From Tillus elongatus (lineage: Eukaryota > Arthropoda > Insecta > Coleoptera > Cleridae): a stretch of 64,000 bases of DNA. The position numbers and the translations under genes were made by a program. The stretch spans positions 81,200,182-81,264,181 of the forward strand of contig OZ023267.1 of assembly GCA_964006375.1 (NCBI GenBank). Direction: 5' to 3'. The notes below the pieces were generated by a model that ran no database searches, was not told the DNA's origin, and was given only the letters and a program-made list of their open reading frames with translations. This document shows positions 1-10,602 of the stretch, in pieces. How positions within the stretch are numbered: position 1 is the stretch's first letter; every line of letters starts with the position of its first letter.

Positions 1-479
1 TTTACTATTGTACAGAGATTTACAGCAAGCATTTTTGCTTGGAAGATGGTGGGGGTTTTTCCTAGGGACTTAGCGAGTCTGAAGTTAGGTCCTCTTATTC
101 CCAGTCCGGCTTCCTCTATTTGTTTAGACCCGTACAGAATAACTTACTCATACAAATGCGCAGAAGTATGAAATATTCTTGCAAAATTGAGAAAATATTC
201 CACTATATAATATGTATTTTGGAAACCACTGGTCTGAAAAAGGAAACGTTATTAGCATGAAATATAGATGAGTTTGAGATGTGCATTATTTATAAAAACT
301 TCAAAACTATTGCACAATCTTTACGGTTTAGAAAATAAGATTAATCAAAAGTGTTATTTTTCGTTTCTTTCTCTAATCTGGCAGCAGTAGCAGCAACACT
401 TCAGCCGAAACATCATAATATTAATATTGTAGTATTCCAAACCAACCAACTACTACATACACACTTTCTTCAACTAGTA
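1..479. other. AT-rich spacer, no gene seen
   Basis: I see no open frame with recognisable protein similarity, no RNA gene and no terminal repeat here. Composition is typical of the AT-rich background of the window. Confidence 0.6.
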
Positions 480-720
480 TTTGCAGGATATGGCCCTTTT
501 TATATTTCTATTGACTAAGTGAAGATTATAACCTGTGATGGGTACTGATAAGCACATTTTGGAGAACCTAGTTCATTACAATACATTTTTGAGACCTTGC
601 GATTTTTTTACTAACAGGGCTGGGGTCATTCATCCTCTGATGCCACTAATCTTGCTAATGAAACGATTGTAGGGCTTAAATATATGTTGTGGTAAACTGT
701 ATACTCCAAAGTGTATTTGT
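480..720. repeat. Two Penelope-like element termini in inverted arrangement
   Basis: The left half (about 525-620) reads like the reverse complement of the 3' end of the Penelope-like element at 29.4-31.5 kb, with the shared phrase acctgtgatg...actgataag and then ggagaacct. The right half (about 620-720) reads in the opposite orientation, ending tgttgtggtaaactgtatactcc, which matches tgttgtggtgatttgggtgttctcc at 31.4 kb. So two element ends face each other across about position 620. Penelope-like elements often leave truncated or inverted partial copies, so this is most simply an inverted insertion remnant. No coding part is visible beside it. Confidence 0.55.
631..675 (+). ncRNA. Decayed hammerhead ribozyme motif (Penelope-type)
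   Basis: CTGATG (637) is followed by a poorly paired stem II, GAAAC (660) and GATT-GTA, the same order of parts as in the better copy at 31,345. The core base after CTGATG is C instead of the required A, and stem II has mismatches, so this copy is probably inactive. Identification rests on family likeness to the other copies in the window. Confidence 0.4.
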
Positions 721-1779
721 ATGTTGCTATTGGCTGGACTATTACTTTATTACTATATAATACAAACGTTATGTCAATAGTGTTATGTTTTTCATGCAGT
801 AATTCATTAGACTGTCAGTATTTTTCTATAGACAAACATGTTACCTGTTTGACAAAATTTGAGTACTTTCGGTTATGCGTAAACCAATTTGTAAATAGGT
901 TTTTAATCTTGAACTCTCTTAACTGCGTAGCTGCTGAAAGATCACAAAATTTTCAAATCCCATAATTGTCACCAAACTTGTATCAACTGACAAAATTAGC
1001 TTTCATACTTACACAATATATAGAATACATTTATAAAGTTGATTATAAATAATTTCGAAGTTTATTGTTATTATGTAAATATGATCTATATACATAAATA
1101 TTATATTATATACATAAAATTTATTTATTAAAAAGAAAATTCAAATATACAATGAAAAAAACATTTTTGAACGGCATTAATAATAGGTTTTCAGGCCGTA
1201 AATTGCCTTTGTGCTCTAAGATTGAGAGCTTAGTAGTTTTAATGATCACGCATATAGAGGCTCTATGCTATAAAGATATTTGTCAAAAACACCAAATATT
1301 TTTTTTATAAAATTAGTAAAAAATTTATATCATCATTACTGTCAATTGGATTATGCTTCACAATGATACAATTTTGCCAGCATTCATTTATTATATAATG
1401 TACTTATACAAATAGTTTTTATTTATCATGGTCATCAAAGCGTAAAGCAATTCTAAATATGTATATTGTGTACTTAAAGTTGTTGAATTGCCACGAAGTT
1501 TATTCTTGGTATCTTCTGTTGTGTTTAAAAATTATAGTTATACATTAAATATTGTTATAGGTATATAAATATTAATAATATATAGCATATTATAATATAA
1601 TTCCTAATAACCATCTAAACTGTGATTCCAATCAAGAGATTTTTTATTTAAACAACTCAGTTTTATAAAAGATATGTACTGAATGACTCATTATAGGCAT
1701 TTAGCAGCATGAATTGTCAATTTACGGGAGCTATTTGGAGAAAAACGATTCTAGGGTAGTAAAGCAGATTTAAAAAAAT
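721..1779. other. AT-rich spacer, no gene seen
   Basis: A frame of 84 codons at 711-965 lacks any recognisable domain and has a composition like random AT-rich sequence. It starts inside a mobile-element end. I see nothing else. Confidence 0.5.
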
Positions 1780-2602
1780 ATATTATTGTATGATGGGAAA
1801 TTGTTGATCCAGATACTCTCGAACATTAACGTCATAATGCACGGGAGCACCATCTTGTTGATACCACAAGTTATAATTACCATACCAGCATTTTGTCCAT
1901 CAGGAAATAAGTTCAATACCGTGAACGTGAATAACGAATGAGATATTGCTGTAAAAATTGGAGATATCGTGATTCATTTATAATTCCATAAAAAAGTGGG
2001 CACCAATAATCCTACTCCTAGCAATTCCCACCCAAACATTTACCTTTTACTATTTGTGTTTCTGTCGCATCCATCTTGGGTTTTCCCTAGCCCAATATCT
2101 GCAGTTTTGACGGTTAATCTCTCCATGTAGTGTAAAAGGGGATTCTTCCGAAAACAAAATATTCAGTACTTGCAAAGAGTTATCATTACAGTTATCCATT
2201 AATGTTGCACAAAACTGCATCATTCGGTCAAGATGGTCATAGGATAACTCCTGCAAAAGCTATATTTTATAGCGATGAGGTTTTTTTTAATTTTAATACT
2301 TTATGTGCTGTCTGAAATGGAATTCCGTTGTCTCGGCCAATTTGCCGAACACTACTGTGAGGATTCTCTTCCACTGCCAATAAGACGTTTCATTTTAGTT
2401 CTTCACTTATAGACCAGCAAATCTTCCACGATAGACGTTTCTCTAAATTTTTTATCTAATCGACTTAATGTTGATTGATTAATAGACAGATCTGGATATT
2501 TAATATTAAACAGAATACACACCTCTTCCTGAGTTCGGATCTTGTCACCATAATTAATGATCATTAAAACTTTAATTCTTTGAGCTATGGATAAACGCAT
2601 TT
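1780..2602 (-). pseudogene. Mariner-like transposase fossil
   Basis: Reading on the minus strand, the ATG at about 2600 opens an N-terminal helix-turn-helix segment of about 65 residues (to 2403). Out-of-phase pieces follow that still read like a transposase linker (VEENPHSSVRQIGRDNGI), then a catalytic-core segment (2256-2050) ending in NRQNCRYWARENPRWM. Further down come W-V-G-I (about 2040) and QDGAPVHYD (about 1850), the second catalytic Asp block. Several frameshifts and stops separate the pieces, so it cannot make transposase. The family is Tc1/mariner-like. It resembles the elements at 53.9 and 57 kb in layout but is clearly diverged from both. I found no terminal repeats for it. Confidence 0.75.
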
Positions 2603-2748
2603 TACCAACAATTTATTAATTAATTTGAAAAAGCAAAAGTTGAAAATTATACTTATTCAAATATGATATTGTGGAGGCCGATACCTGATGTAAATCCATT
2701 GTCAACTTAGATAAATAAACAAATTGATTTACACTACTTTATTGAATG

Positions 2749-2837
2749 TATAACTGCAGTTTTTCTGAAGTTCTCAGCTTTGTTACTTTCATTCTGTATT
2801 TGACAAAGCTGAGAACTACAGCAAAACTGCCGTTATA
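2749..2837. repeat. 35-bp inverted repeat (hairpin)
   Basis: Arms at about 2749-2783 and 2803-2837 are near reverse complements: one contains CTGAAGTTCTCAGCTTTGT, the other ACAAAGCTGAGAACTACAG. The loop is about 19 bp. It could be a small MITE or the end pair of an excised element. No flanking duplication was recognised. Confidence 0.7.
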
Positions 2838-3419
2838 GATTCGATAGAATAGTATAACTGAATTTGTTTATTTACAAAAGTTATACGTATTCACTTTGCA
2901 TGACAACCAAAACGTAAATTTACTACTGTTATCTGTAGATTATATCGCAAAAAATTATCCAACTTTTGCTTGATTAGTTTTTATTGTACAGGTCACACAG
3001 CAGATAATTGTTATCAGTCAATTGTTATAGATACGACATAGTATACAACAAAATCTCTAGCATTCTTTTCGTACAAAAAGCCCAATATTTTAAACATCGC
3101 TTACAGACTTTGATATATTGAAGTATCACATCATAAGTATCATATCAGCCTCATAAGACTGGACTATGCAATTCTTTACAGGCTTCACTTGTGTTAGGTG
3201 TTAGTGATAATAAAAATGTTATTACTCACTTGACTTTATTTATTCCTACAAAAAAATTGGTATTGCTGAATAGAGAATTGGATTAGCTCTAAAAAGGTAT
3301 CTCACACTACCCAACATCCAACTTCAAAATTTCGAAGAGGTAGCTACCCTTTGAAGAGGTATGACGATAGGAGTGACATTTTTATATCAAGAAGTTAGTT
3401 TTTGACAATAAAAATCCAC
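2838..3419. other. Spacer, no gene seen
   Basis: No open frame of note, no recognisable repeat family and no RNA gene. Confidence 0.5.
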
Positions 3420-3430
3420 CCGTTTTGTTG

Positions 3431-3794
3431 AATTTTCCTTAATAATGGTCACTTTCAATTTTATTGAATTTATGCGTTACTTTATAGACACAGTGTATAT
3501 AAATAACAATTTCAAGAAGGGCTAGAAAAAGTTAACCCACGCGTTACGAGCTTGATTTTTGTGAGACAGCTAATGTCGCAAACCGCGCATCGTTATCTTG
3601 AACTGTTTTTTTTTTAATTTTCCTTAATACTGGTCACTTTCAATTTTATTGAATTTATGCGTTACTTTATAGACACAGTGTATATAAATAACAATCTCAA
3701 GAAGGGCTAGAAAAAGTTAATCCGCACGTTACGAGCTTGATTTTTGTGAGACAGCTAATGTCGCAAACCGCGCATCGTTATCTTGAACTGTTTA
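3431..3794. repeat. 185-bp direct tandem duplication (2 copies)
   Basis: Copies 3431-3615 and 3616-3794 differ by only a few bases over their length, so the duplication is recent compared with the repeat family that contains it. Confidence 0.85.
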
Positions 3795-3971
3795 AAAGAT
3801 ATAGTGTAGTTTTCAATTGTGTGCATTTTTACCCAAACTTTTCTTTAAGGTATTCAATGGCGTCCCAAGTTTTTTTGTAAAAATATTGGTTTTGAAGCTA
3901 TGACAAAAACTTTTATTTTTTCTTAGGAACCACTTTTGCATATTCTTTTTCTAAATGAATTTTTCTTCTCA

Positions 3972-4082
<111 letters not shown>

Positions 4083-4784
4083 CACTTGATACTTTTCTTC
4101 TTAAACATTTATTTTATTGCTGATTTTAAAATATTATAGATGAATTTTGTAAATCTATGGTGCCAGGCTTGAAAAATGAAACGAAATAAACTTAAATTTG
4201 TTATAAAACGTTTATTGCCAATTTTGTTCAGCTCTGGATCTAGGGGGGGGGGCAAACCCACGCACCTGCCCCGGGCGGCAGTTTCAGAGAGGCGCCAAAT
4301 TGATACTATAATATATGCTTGAAAATAAAAAAAACTTGCTCCACAAAGCGCCTAGCATGCAGCACACGTTGTTCTATCAATTATTCATCTGATTTTAATA
4401 CGTCCAGTTTGTTTTTGAACGCATCCTAATGGCTCATTCTGAAATGCGCTGCGAGCAGCTGCAGCGCAGCAGATTGTTGGCAACATCTAATGGCGGGAAT
4501 TTTAATTTAAACTTATATTTTTCAAACTTTCTTTAAAACTAATTTTTTTACTTAAACAAATTTAAAAGAAAGTTAGGGATCCAGATTCTACGTAACTACC
4601 AAAATTTTTTTAGAGAGTGGGCGCCCTTTTTAGAGTGGGCACCACTATCAAGTTTCTGACCCGGTTCGAAGAAGTCATAGATGCGGGGTTGTTTTAGTAA
4701 TTTATTGATTCAATCAAACAACACAAAATAACAAGAGCAAACAATATAACATTAAATTTACATTATTATTAGCTATTTTCCTAA

Positions 4785-5291
4785 CTAGTTCTGAAATTGT
4801 TTTTCGCAACTGTTTGAAGCATTATTTCTTGCTAAAAATGCTTTTAGCGTTTGGTTTAGATAAATCGTCATTTTAATTTCCCATACTGCCTCGTTATTCT
4901 CGTTCGCAATTATGTTGGGGATAAGCAATTGTTCTATGTATCTACACCTGTTTGAAAACGAAAATGCATCTGCTCCGTTTCTCTGTTTGAGTGTCAGCAT
5001 TTCAGCGAGTAGGGTGGTATCGTCCCGCTGGTCTGTGAAATTTTGCACAATTGCATTTCTCAGGTCTATCCACGAGTTGATTATCTTGGTATATATTATA
5101 AGCCGTGCTTGTCCGGTTAATTTAGTCTGCATATAATTTAATAGGAAATAATTCATATAAAGGTTTTCGTTAGCCGTATAAAATTGGTTCATAACCAGAT
5201 CACATGATTTTAGAAAATTGCCTACATTAGCTGGTTGACCATCAAATTCGGGAATTGCCTTAAGAAATAATTCTTTAAATTGGTCTACCAT
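4785..5291 (-). pseudogene. Gag of an errantivirus-type LTR element (isolated)
   Basis: A 168-codon frame starting at an ATG (5291). Residues about 1-150 read like insect gypsy/errantivirus Gag: an N-terminal IPEFDG motif, a mid-segment containing LTGQARLI, and an alternation of hydrophobic helices as in capsid. There is no zinc knuckle, as usual for errantivirus Gag. It lies downstream of an LTR and tRNA-Ser-like primer site in the same orientation, as expected for a 5' gag gene. The frame ends at about 4785, short of full length, and no pol follows, so the element is a 5' fragment inside the hAT element. Confidence 0.65.
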
Positions 5292-5423
5292 GTTGCTACT
5301 ATTACTACTTTTACTTACACGGTTTTCTATTATAATATTTTCGCTGATATTAATTGATCTAAGTCTATATTCTTATATTCTAGATTTAATAAACTTTGTA
5401 AATCGTCTTCTGAATCAGACTTA

Positions 5424-5426
<3 letters not shown>

Positions 5427-5504
<78 letters not shown>
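5427..5504. repeat. (TA)n microsatellite
   Basis: About 78 bp of pure TA between the gag start and the primer site. Confidence 0.95.
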
Positions 5505-5506
<2 letters not shown>

Positions 5507-5666
5507 GATAGTAGCAAACAACTTACATTAATATGATGGTTTCTGCTCTCATTTGGCTGCTTGGCTACTGTTTGTACTTCTACTTGGGACTGCTTTGCTC
5601 GAATCGGCTATTAGGCGTCAATACGCTTAAAAATCAATATACTTTTGACTTTTTAACCGATACAAA

Positions 5667-5677
5667 CGACTGCGCCA
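5667..5677 (-). promoter_or_regulatory. Primer-binding site next to the LTR
   Basis: The minus strand reads TGGCGCAGTCG directly after the LTR. TGGCGCAGTCG is the tRNA-Ser-type primer site known from the 17.6/297/ZAM group of insect errantiviruses. Its place fixes the inner LTR border at about 5678. Confidence 0.65.
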
Positions 5678-6095
5678 CTAAACTTTACGGTTAAGACCTT
5701 TGACTTTTTTAAACAATTTATTGACTGATTAAAACAATTATTACTTGATATAAAAATACATATAAAATTAACACAAATACGAATATCAACATAAGTGTGA
5801 TATGTATACTAATATTAGCACACGATGTGCAGTCTTACGCTAGAAACAAGAATGAACGCCCCGCTGCAGGCGAGTCGTCTATTTATAACATGTCACCTAG
5901 GCGTGGCACTATTGTTCTCCCGAGGTGACTTTCAGTTTAGCTGACACAGTTTCCCTCGTGTGAGATTTGCGTCGTTCCCAAGTTGTCTTCTATCTTGCTG
6001 ATTTCAAAGTGCACTCTATACTTCTGATGACTCGGCTGTCCTGCTCTGGGAATGCTACTTGTAATAATAACCTATTGTATGTGGTCTATTTATCT
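5678..6095 (-). repeat. LTR of an errantivirus-type element (5' LTR)
   Basis: About 418 bp. It aligns along its length with the LTR at 59,274-59,696: shared blocks are ctttacggttaagac at the left end, acaagaatgaacg, ggcgtggcactattgt, and tatttatct at the right end. It ends at 6095, where hAT transposase sequence resumes. The copies are clearly diverged, so they are related elements and not two ends of one. Confidence 0.7.
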
Positions 6096-6662
6096 CGCGT
6101 TTCCAACGAAAATCTACGCGCATCAGCACTGGAAGTTTGTGATGTTATAATAGAAAATCCAAAAACAAGGTTTCAGTATACTAATCACTACGTTGCCTCA
6201 ACATTGTTTTCTTCTGAACGCTTCGAAAATTACTCGCTAATATTTCCGGAGGATTTGTTAAAAACTACAATTGAGGCGTATCCAGTGTTAGAAGTAGAAA
6301 GACTGAAAAACGAATTATCAACAATTTATACCAGACCAGACTTTAGATAAAATAATGGAGCCCTATCCTTTTCGAACATGTTAAGAGCGAACAATTTGGT
6401 GGAATCGTTTAGAGAGACAACTAAGTTTCTGGAAATAATAACAATCCCAATGAGAACGCCGGAAGCTGAAAAGTGTTTTTCTATGTTAAAATGCGTGAAG
6501 AGCTTTTTAAGAAATTCCATGGGCGAAGACAGATTATCTGCCTTATCCATGCCTTCAATTGAAAACTTCTTATTTAAAAGTGACATGAATTTTATTGAGA
6601 AAGTTATTGAACAGTTTTCTATAATAAAACAGCGGCGTGTAGATTTAGTTTGCAACAAGTAA
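6096..6662 (+). pseudogene. hAT transposase, C-terminal part
   Basis: The reading frame contains the hAT C-terminal dimerisation region: ETTKFLEIITIPMRTPEAEK, then CFSMLKCVKSFLRNSMGEDRL and a LSMPSIEN block, as in ZMYM1-like hAT proteins. A single in-frame TAA after ...RPDFR (6347-6349) interrupts the frame, which continues in the same phase to 6662. The catalytic N-terminal part is absent because the frame is cut at 6095 by the LTR. The apparent start upstream (5967) lies in the LTR and is not real. Non-functional. Confidence 0.8.
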
Positions 6663-6670
6663 ATTTTCAG

Positions 6671-6799
6671 TATTAATGAATGACTACTCTGACTTTATTG
6701 GACTAAATTGTGAATTCGTGGACTATTCAATTAATTGTTCTTACAAGCAAAACAACGAACGCTTTGTAAAAATTGGATCTCAAACTTTTGGAGACTATG
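6671..6799 (+). other. Candidate coding exon (or captured exon) after the hAT frame
   Basis: TTTTCAG at 6664-6670 looks like a splice acceptor. An ATG at 6676 opens 41 codons (MNDYSDFIGLNCEFV... to ...GSQTFGDYG) and the stretch ends at TATG|GTAAGTG (donor at 6800). The residue mix is protein-like and hydrophilic with two Cys. It starts only 9 bases after the hAT stop codon. It may be a last exon or tail of this hAT type, a captured exon, or chance. I do not recognise the product. Confidence 0.35.
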
Positions 6800-7189
6800 G
6801 TAAGTGTTATTTTTAAAGTATTATTATTTCATTATTTTGCGCAAGAGCAGTCATAAGAACGAGCACGGTGGGGGACGATGGAGGTCATTGCTCTCCGTTA
6901 GAGAAGAAGAAATGAAACAATCATATAGCTAAAATAGTCATTAGAAATCTGTTTTACTTTTTAATATAGGTATATTTAATATGTAGGTACCTACGTGACA
7001 TGTTCGTGTATTATATTCCTGTTTATGTTGTCAAGGAATTTTTTTGTTTTTTGTAGTCCAAATTTGTTTTTAAAAACCCAGATTTCAAAAAATTTCCCAT
7101 TCCCCGCACCCCCCGCAGTATTCACCACGTCACGCCTTTTCGCCCCCATTCGCAAAACACATCTTATCTATATCTACGCACCGCCACTG

Positions 7190-7469
7190 GTTTTTGTGCA
7201 ATCTGGAAAACATATCCCGAAAGGGTTGTTTCCTTTCAGGGAGTCGATGTAAAGATTGCTGGCGGCCTAAGCATCGTCATGTGATTCTCACTAACACTTT
7301 AACGTGTCACATTTTTTGTAGTTCTCATACATATTAAATAAACAGAAAAAAGTTCTTATAACTTCAAAACTCGGTTCAAAGAAGCACACTGAAAAGCAAA
7401 CTTGTAACGCAAACTCAATTTAAATGAAACATAATGATTGTTGGACAGTTGTTGCCAAGGTATTCTGTT
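7190..7469. other. Spacer, no gene seen
   Basis: Nothing recognisable between the hAT terminus and the next repeat copy. Confidence 0.5.
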
Positions 7470-7960
7470 TTCTATTTCAAGCATGGCAAGTAAGAGTTAT
7501 CTATACTTACTTAATCTTGCAAAATTCATCTATGTATACTATTTTAAAGTCAGCAATAAAATGAAGGTTTAAAAAGAAAAGTGGCAAGTATTATGTATAT
7601 TTGGAAAGAAGATTCCATTTAGAAAAATAACATGCAAAAATATGCAGAGTGGTCTATAAGTGATATTTTCAAAACGTTTTTTTTTGACAGAAAAACTAGG
7701 GACTCCATTGGATGCCTTTGAATACTGCCTTAATAATATTTTCACAGAAACAAAAATATACGGGGTGGGTCAATAATTCACAAAATTGAAAACCACTCTA
7801 TACCTTCTAAACACTTTAAGATATCGATATGCGGTTTTCAGCATTCGCTTTCTCACAGAAATCGAGCTCGTAACGTGTGGGTTAGTTTTTTCCAGCTCCA
7901 CTAGAAATTAGTACTTCCTATCAAAATTGTCCAATTTGGACCTCTCTGCACATCCTATTT
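7470..7960 (-). repeat. Dispersed repeat, copy 2 (inverted relative to 3420-4180)
   Basis: The reverse complement matches copy 1, including acccacacgttacgagctcgattt and tgctgactttaaaatagtatacatagatgaattttg. Identity is visibly lower than between the two tandem units of copy 1. It lacks the microsatellite. Confidence 0.65.
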
Positions 7961-9419
7961 GAATTGCAACTTCAATGTATATTATGAATCATTCTCTACT
8001 TCAAAAACTATTGTACCTTTACAATCTTCCTTTAAAAAAATAATGTTACTATAACGATGGTATAATTTTATCATCTCATTCGGATTTGTACATATACTCC
8101 ACGTACGTAAGCTATATAAATATACATATCAACTGTATTTATATAAAGCACACAAAAATGCTCTTTCAACTACGGCATTAGAATTTCAAAAGAGGGCATA
8201 AGAAAACGACGTTTCAAAAAATTAGTAAAACGGAAACATTGTTAATTTATCTGCCATAATAATTGAATATTTATTTACTCTAAGACATTGAGTAGTTAAT
8301 TGATCTACATTAGAAAATATTTACCTACCAAACAGCCTATATATTTTAATATATGTAAATAATCAGTTTTAAACTATATTTGTAGATAACTCTTGTGTAT
8401 CTTTATCACTTGTTAATAAGCTTATTTGTATTTTGTTACTATTATCATTTGTGTATAAACTTTCTGTAAATTGCTATTATTGGAAATATATTTTCCAAAT
8501 AAATAAGCAACCCAGTTTCACTGTATTGTATTTTTAGTTCAAATATTGGTAAGGTTTTCGCTTATTTGGGTTATTATCTGTCAAATGTACCTATCTACAG
8601 AGTGTTTTATAACGTAATCGCAGCAACAACTAAAATACTAGTTTTGATCATAATTTCTAAATAATATGAAACCAAAATAATAACCATTAAAACACAGACG
8701 CTACAAGATTAAACTTTACTATTTTATTTTATTTCATCAGGCTGGCTAACATAACTATCATTTTTCTACAGCAACGGTTCAGACTTTGGGTAAACGGGGT
8801 GTTTAGGTAACAGATTGTTAACGAAATGGCTTACATGAAATGCATTGCAACGTGGATGAGATTACTTCTCAAAAATCGTATTCATTCTTGTACTTAACAT
8901 ACAGCAGTTTGATAAATAAATTTGGCAACCGTGTTAATTAGAGTTAGCACGCTAACATCAAGCATAATCCGCCAACAAAATATATTGTTCATGGAGATGC
9001 TAATTTTATGTACAATTTGGCTTTGGTGATCTGTCATAAAAAAGTTAAGTTTCTATGTTAGTCGATTTCTCAGAAAGGTTTAAGCTATACTAGTAATTGG
9101 CAAGAATCTGCGTTATTAAAATATAAAGAAATTCAAATTAAAAAAAGTAAAACGATTACATGGAATTAATAATCATATCACGCAGACACGTTTTATAGTG
9201 GAACAAGCGGTCGGCTGTTACAGGGAGTGCCGGCGATCATTTCTTGATCGTGGCAGTTTCTGTCACTGTGTGTTGAATGTCCGTTGTCTTTTCAGTGTGA
9301 GCTTCTGCTCAAACAAGCTGCTCAGAGCTTCTAGATGAGACGGTGTCATTTATGTGGTGTCATTTATTATTTATTTTTCTTTATTTATATTATTATTATT
9401 GGTTTTCCCAACTTTTTTT
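7961..9419. other. AT-rich spacer, no gene seen
   Basis: No open frame of note. The stretch 9180-9420 is slightly GC-richer and could be the 3' untranslated end of the LINE remnant to its right, but nothing proves it. Confidence 0.45.
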
Positions 9420-10430
9420 CAAGCAGTGAGCATAAAGAATGGTCACATCGGTCTCGGACAAGATGGCCAGCTTGAATGTATGTGTTAGAGATACTGATGT
9501 GTGTCACCCATTACCCTCCGGAAGAGACTGCAAGCATCTAGTACAACAGATTTCTGAATGGATAAGTATAATTTTCATTCTGAGCCCAGTTGTTTAAGGC
9601 CATTTTGTAGACTTTTTGGTATATGCCACATCTGGAGGATCTCATCAGAGAGTGGTAAATCGCTAGTTTTTGCCTTTTCATAAAAATAGTTTACTAGGTT
9701 CTCCAATTGCTAATGGTGTCTAACATTCACATCTGGAATTTCCCTGCCTCCAAACGTTCGCGGGAGATGGAACCTTTTAATAGAAGATCTCGGATCATTA
9801 GTCCTGTAGTTTCTAAATTCCTCTCTAGTCCTTATTTTTAGCTCATTTAGTTCAGTGTTAGTCCATTTTATGATACCAAAGCTCTAGGTTATGGTAGATG
9901 TTGCAGATGTATTTGTCATGTTTCTCGCCAATAGGAGAATATACGGAGAATGGAGCCAAGTCTCTTAAGGTAGGTTTCTTTAGTTACTTGTTTTACCATA
10001 TGGTGGTCTATATCCCTAGCCTGACGGTACCCCAGATACTTATATTTGTCTTCCTCTTCCATTCATCCGATATGATTCCCTGATTCCTATATCTCTCACA
10101 TCATTTGCGTCTTCTCCATGCTGCTAATTTTGTATTTTTCTACCCCAAGTTTCATTTGGATATCACTGCTGAACCGGTCCACGCAGAGATCTTTTAGGTG
10201 GTTTTTAGTTTGTCAATAGAGCTTCAAATCATCCTTCTACCACAGGTGACTGATCTAGCAGTTATTATGTGGTAAGATATATCCACTCTTTTGCTCGTTG
10301 AGCATTTTCGTCAATAGGCCGAGTACTGAACAGAACCAGAGAGGACTAGGCGAGTCTCCTTGGACTGTCCCTATTCTGATGTTGATGGTTTCTGTGTCCA
10401 AACGCAACGTATTAACGACAATAGGCATGG
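9420..10430 (-). pseudogene. Decayed R2/R4-like non-LTR reverse transcriptase
   Basis: On the minus strand, pieces in shifting frames read as the RT C-terminal half of a LINE. TINIRIGTVQGDSPSPLWF (about 10,390-10,330) corresponds to the RGxxQGDxLSPLLF motif, DKYKYLGYRQARDID (about 10,030) to the post-catalytic YLGI block, and KRFHLPRTFGGREIPDVNV (about 9780-9725) to the RLxLPRxxGGRGI block that marks R2/R4/Dong-like elements. The YxDD region is lost or unreadable, and many stops are present. No intact end was found. The jockey-like LINE begins about 170 bp upstream of this remnant in the opposite orientation. Confidence 0.65.
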
Positions 10431-10602
10431 ATGCAAAATGATGAAAATGTTTTGTATCCTCCTACTATGTCGAAAATCATAACTACTGGACAATTGATAG
10501 TCCCTTTATTAATCTTATTTTTAAAGGGGTAGACATTGATCCAATCCAATCCATAGCAGGTGGTAGTGCAATTTTCCTTTATGTAATAGTAAAGGATTTT
10601 TT

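Larger units (their letters stand above)
4229..7189 (+). mobile_element. hAT element, interrupted by an LTR-retroelement fragment
   Basis: The left end begins CAGCTCTGGATCTAGGGG at 4229. The right end, read inward, is CAGTGGCGGTGCG finishing at 7189. The CAGTGGCGG-type terminus is typical of hAT elements related to ZMYM1-like transposases. Flanks attttgtt (left) and tttttgtg (right) could be a decayed 8-bp target duplication (6 of 8 positions agree). The transposase C-terminus lies at 6096-6662. The middle of the element is replaced by an errantivirus-type LTR and gag (about 4690-6095), so this is a nested insertion in a dead hAT copy. Confidence 0.6.

Noticed and set aside
711..965. 84-codon frame as a gene
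   Set aside because: It starts inside a mobile-element end, has no domain and shows a composition expected of AT-rich noise.
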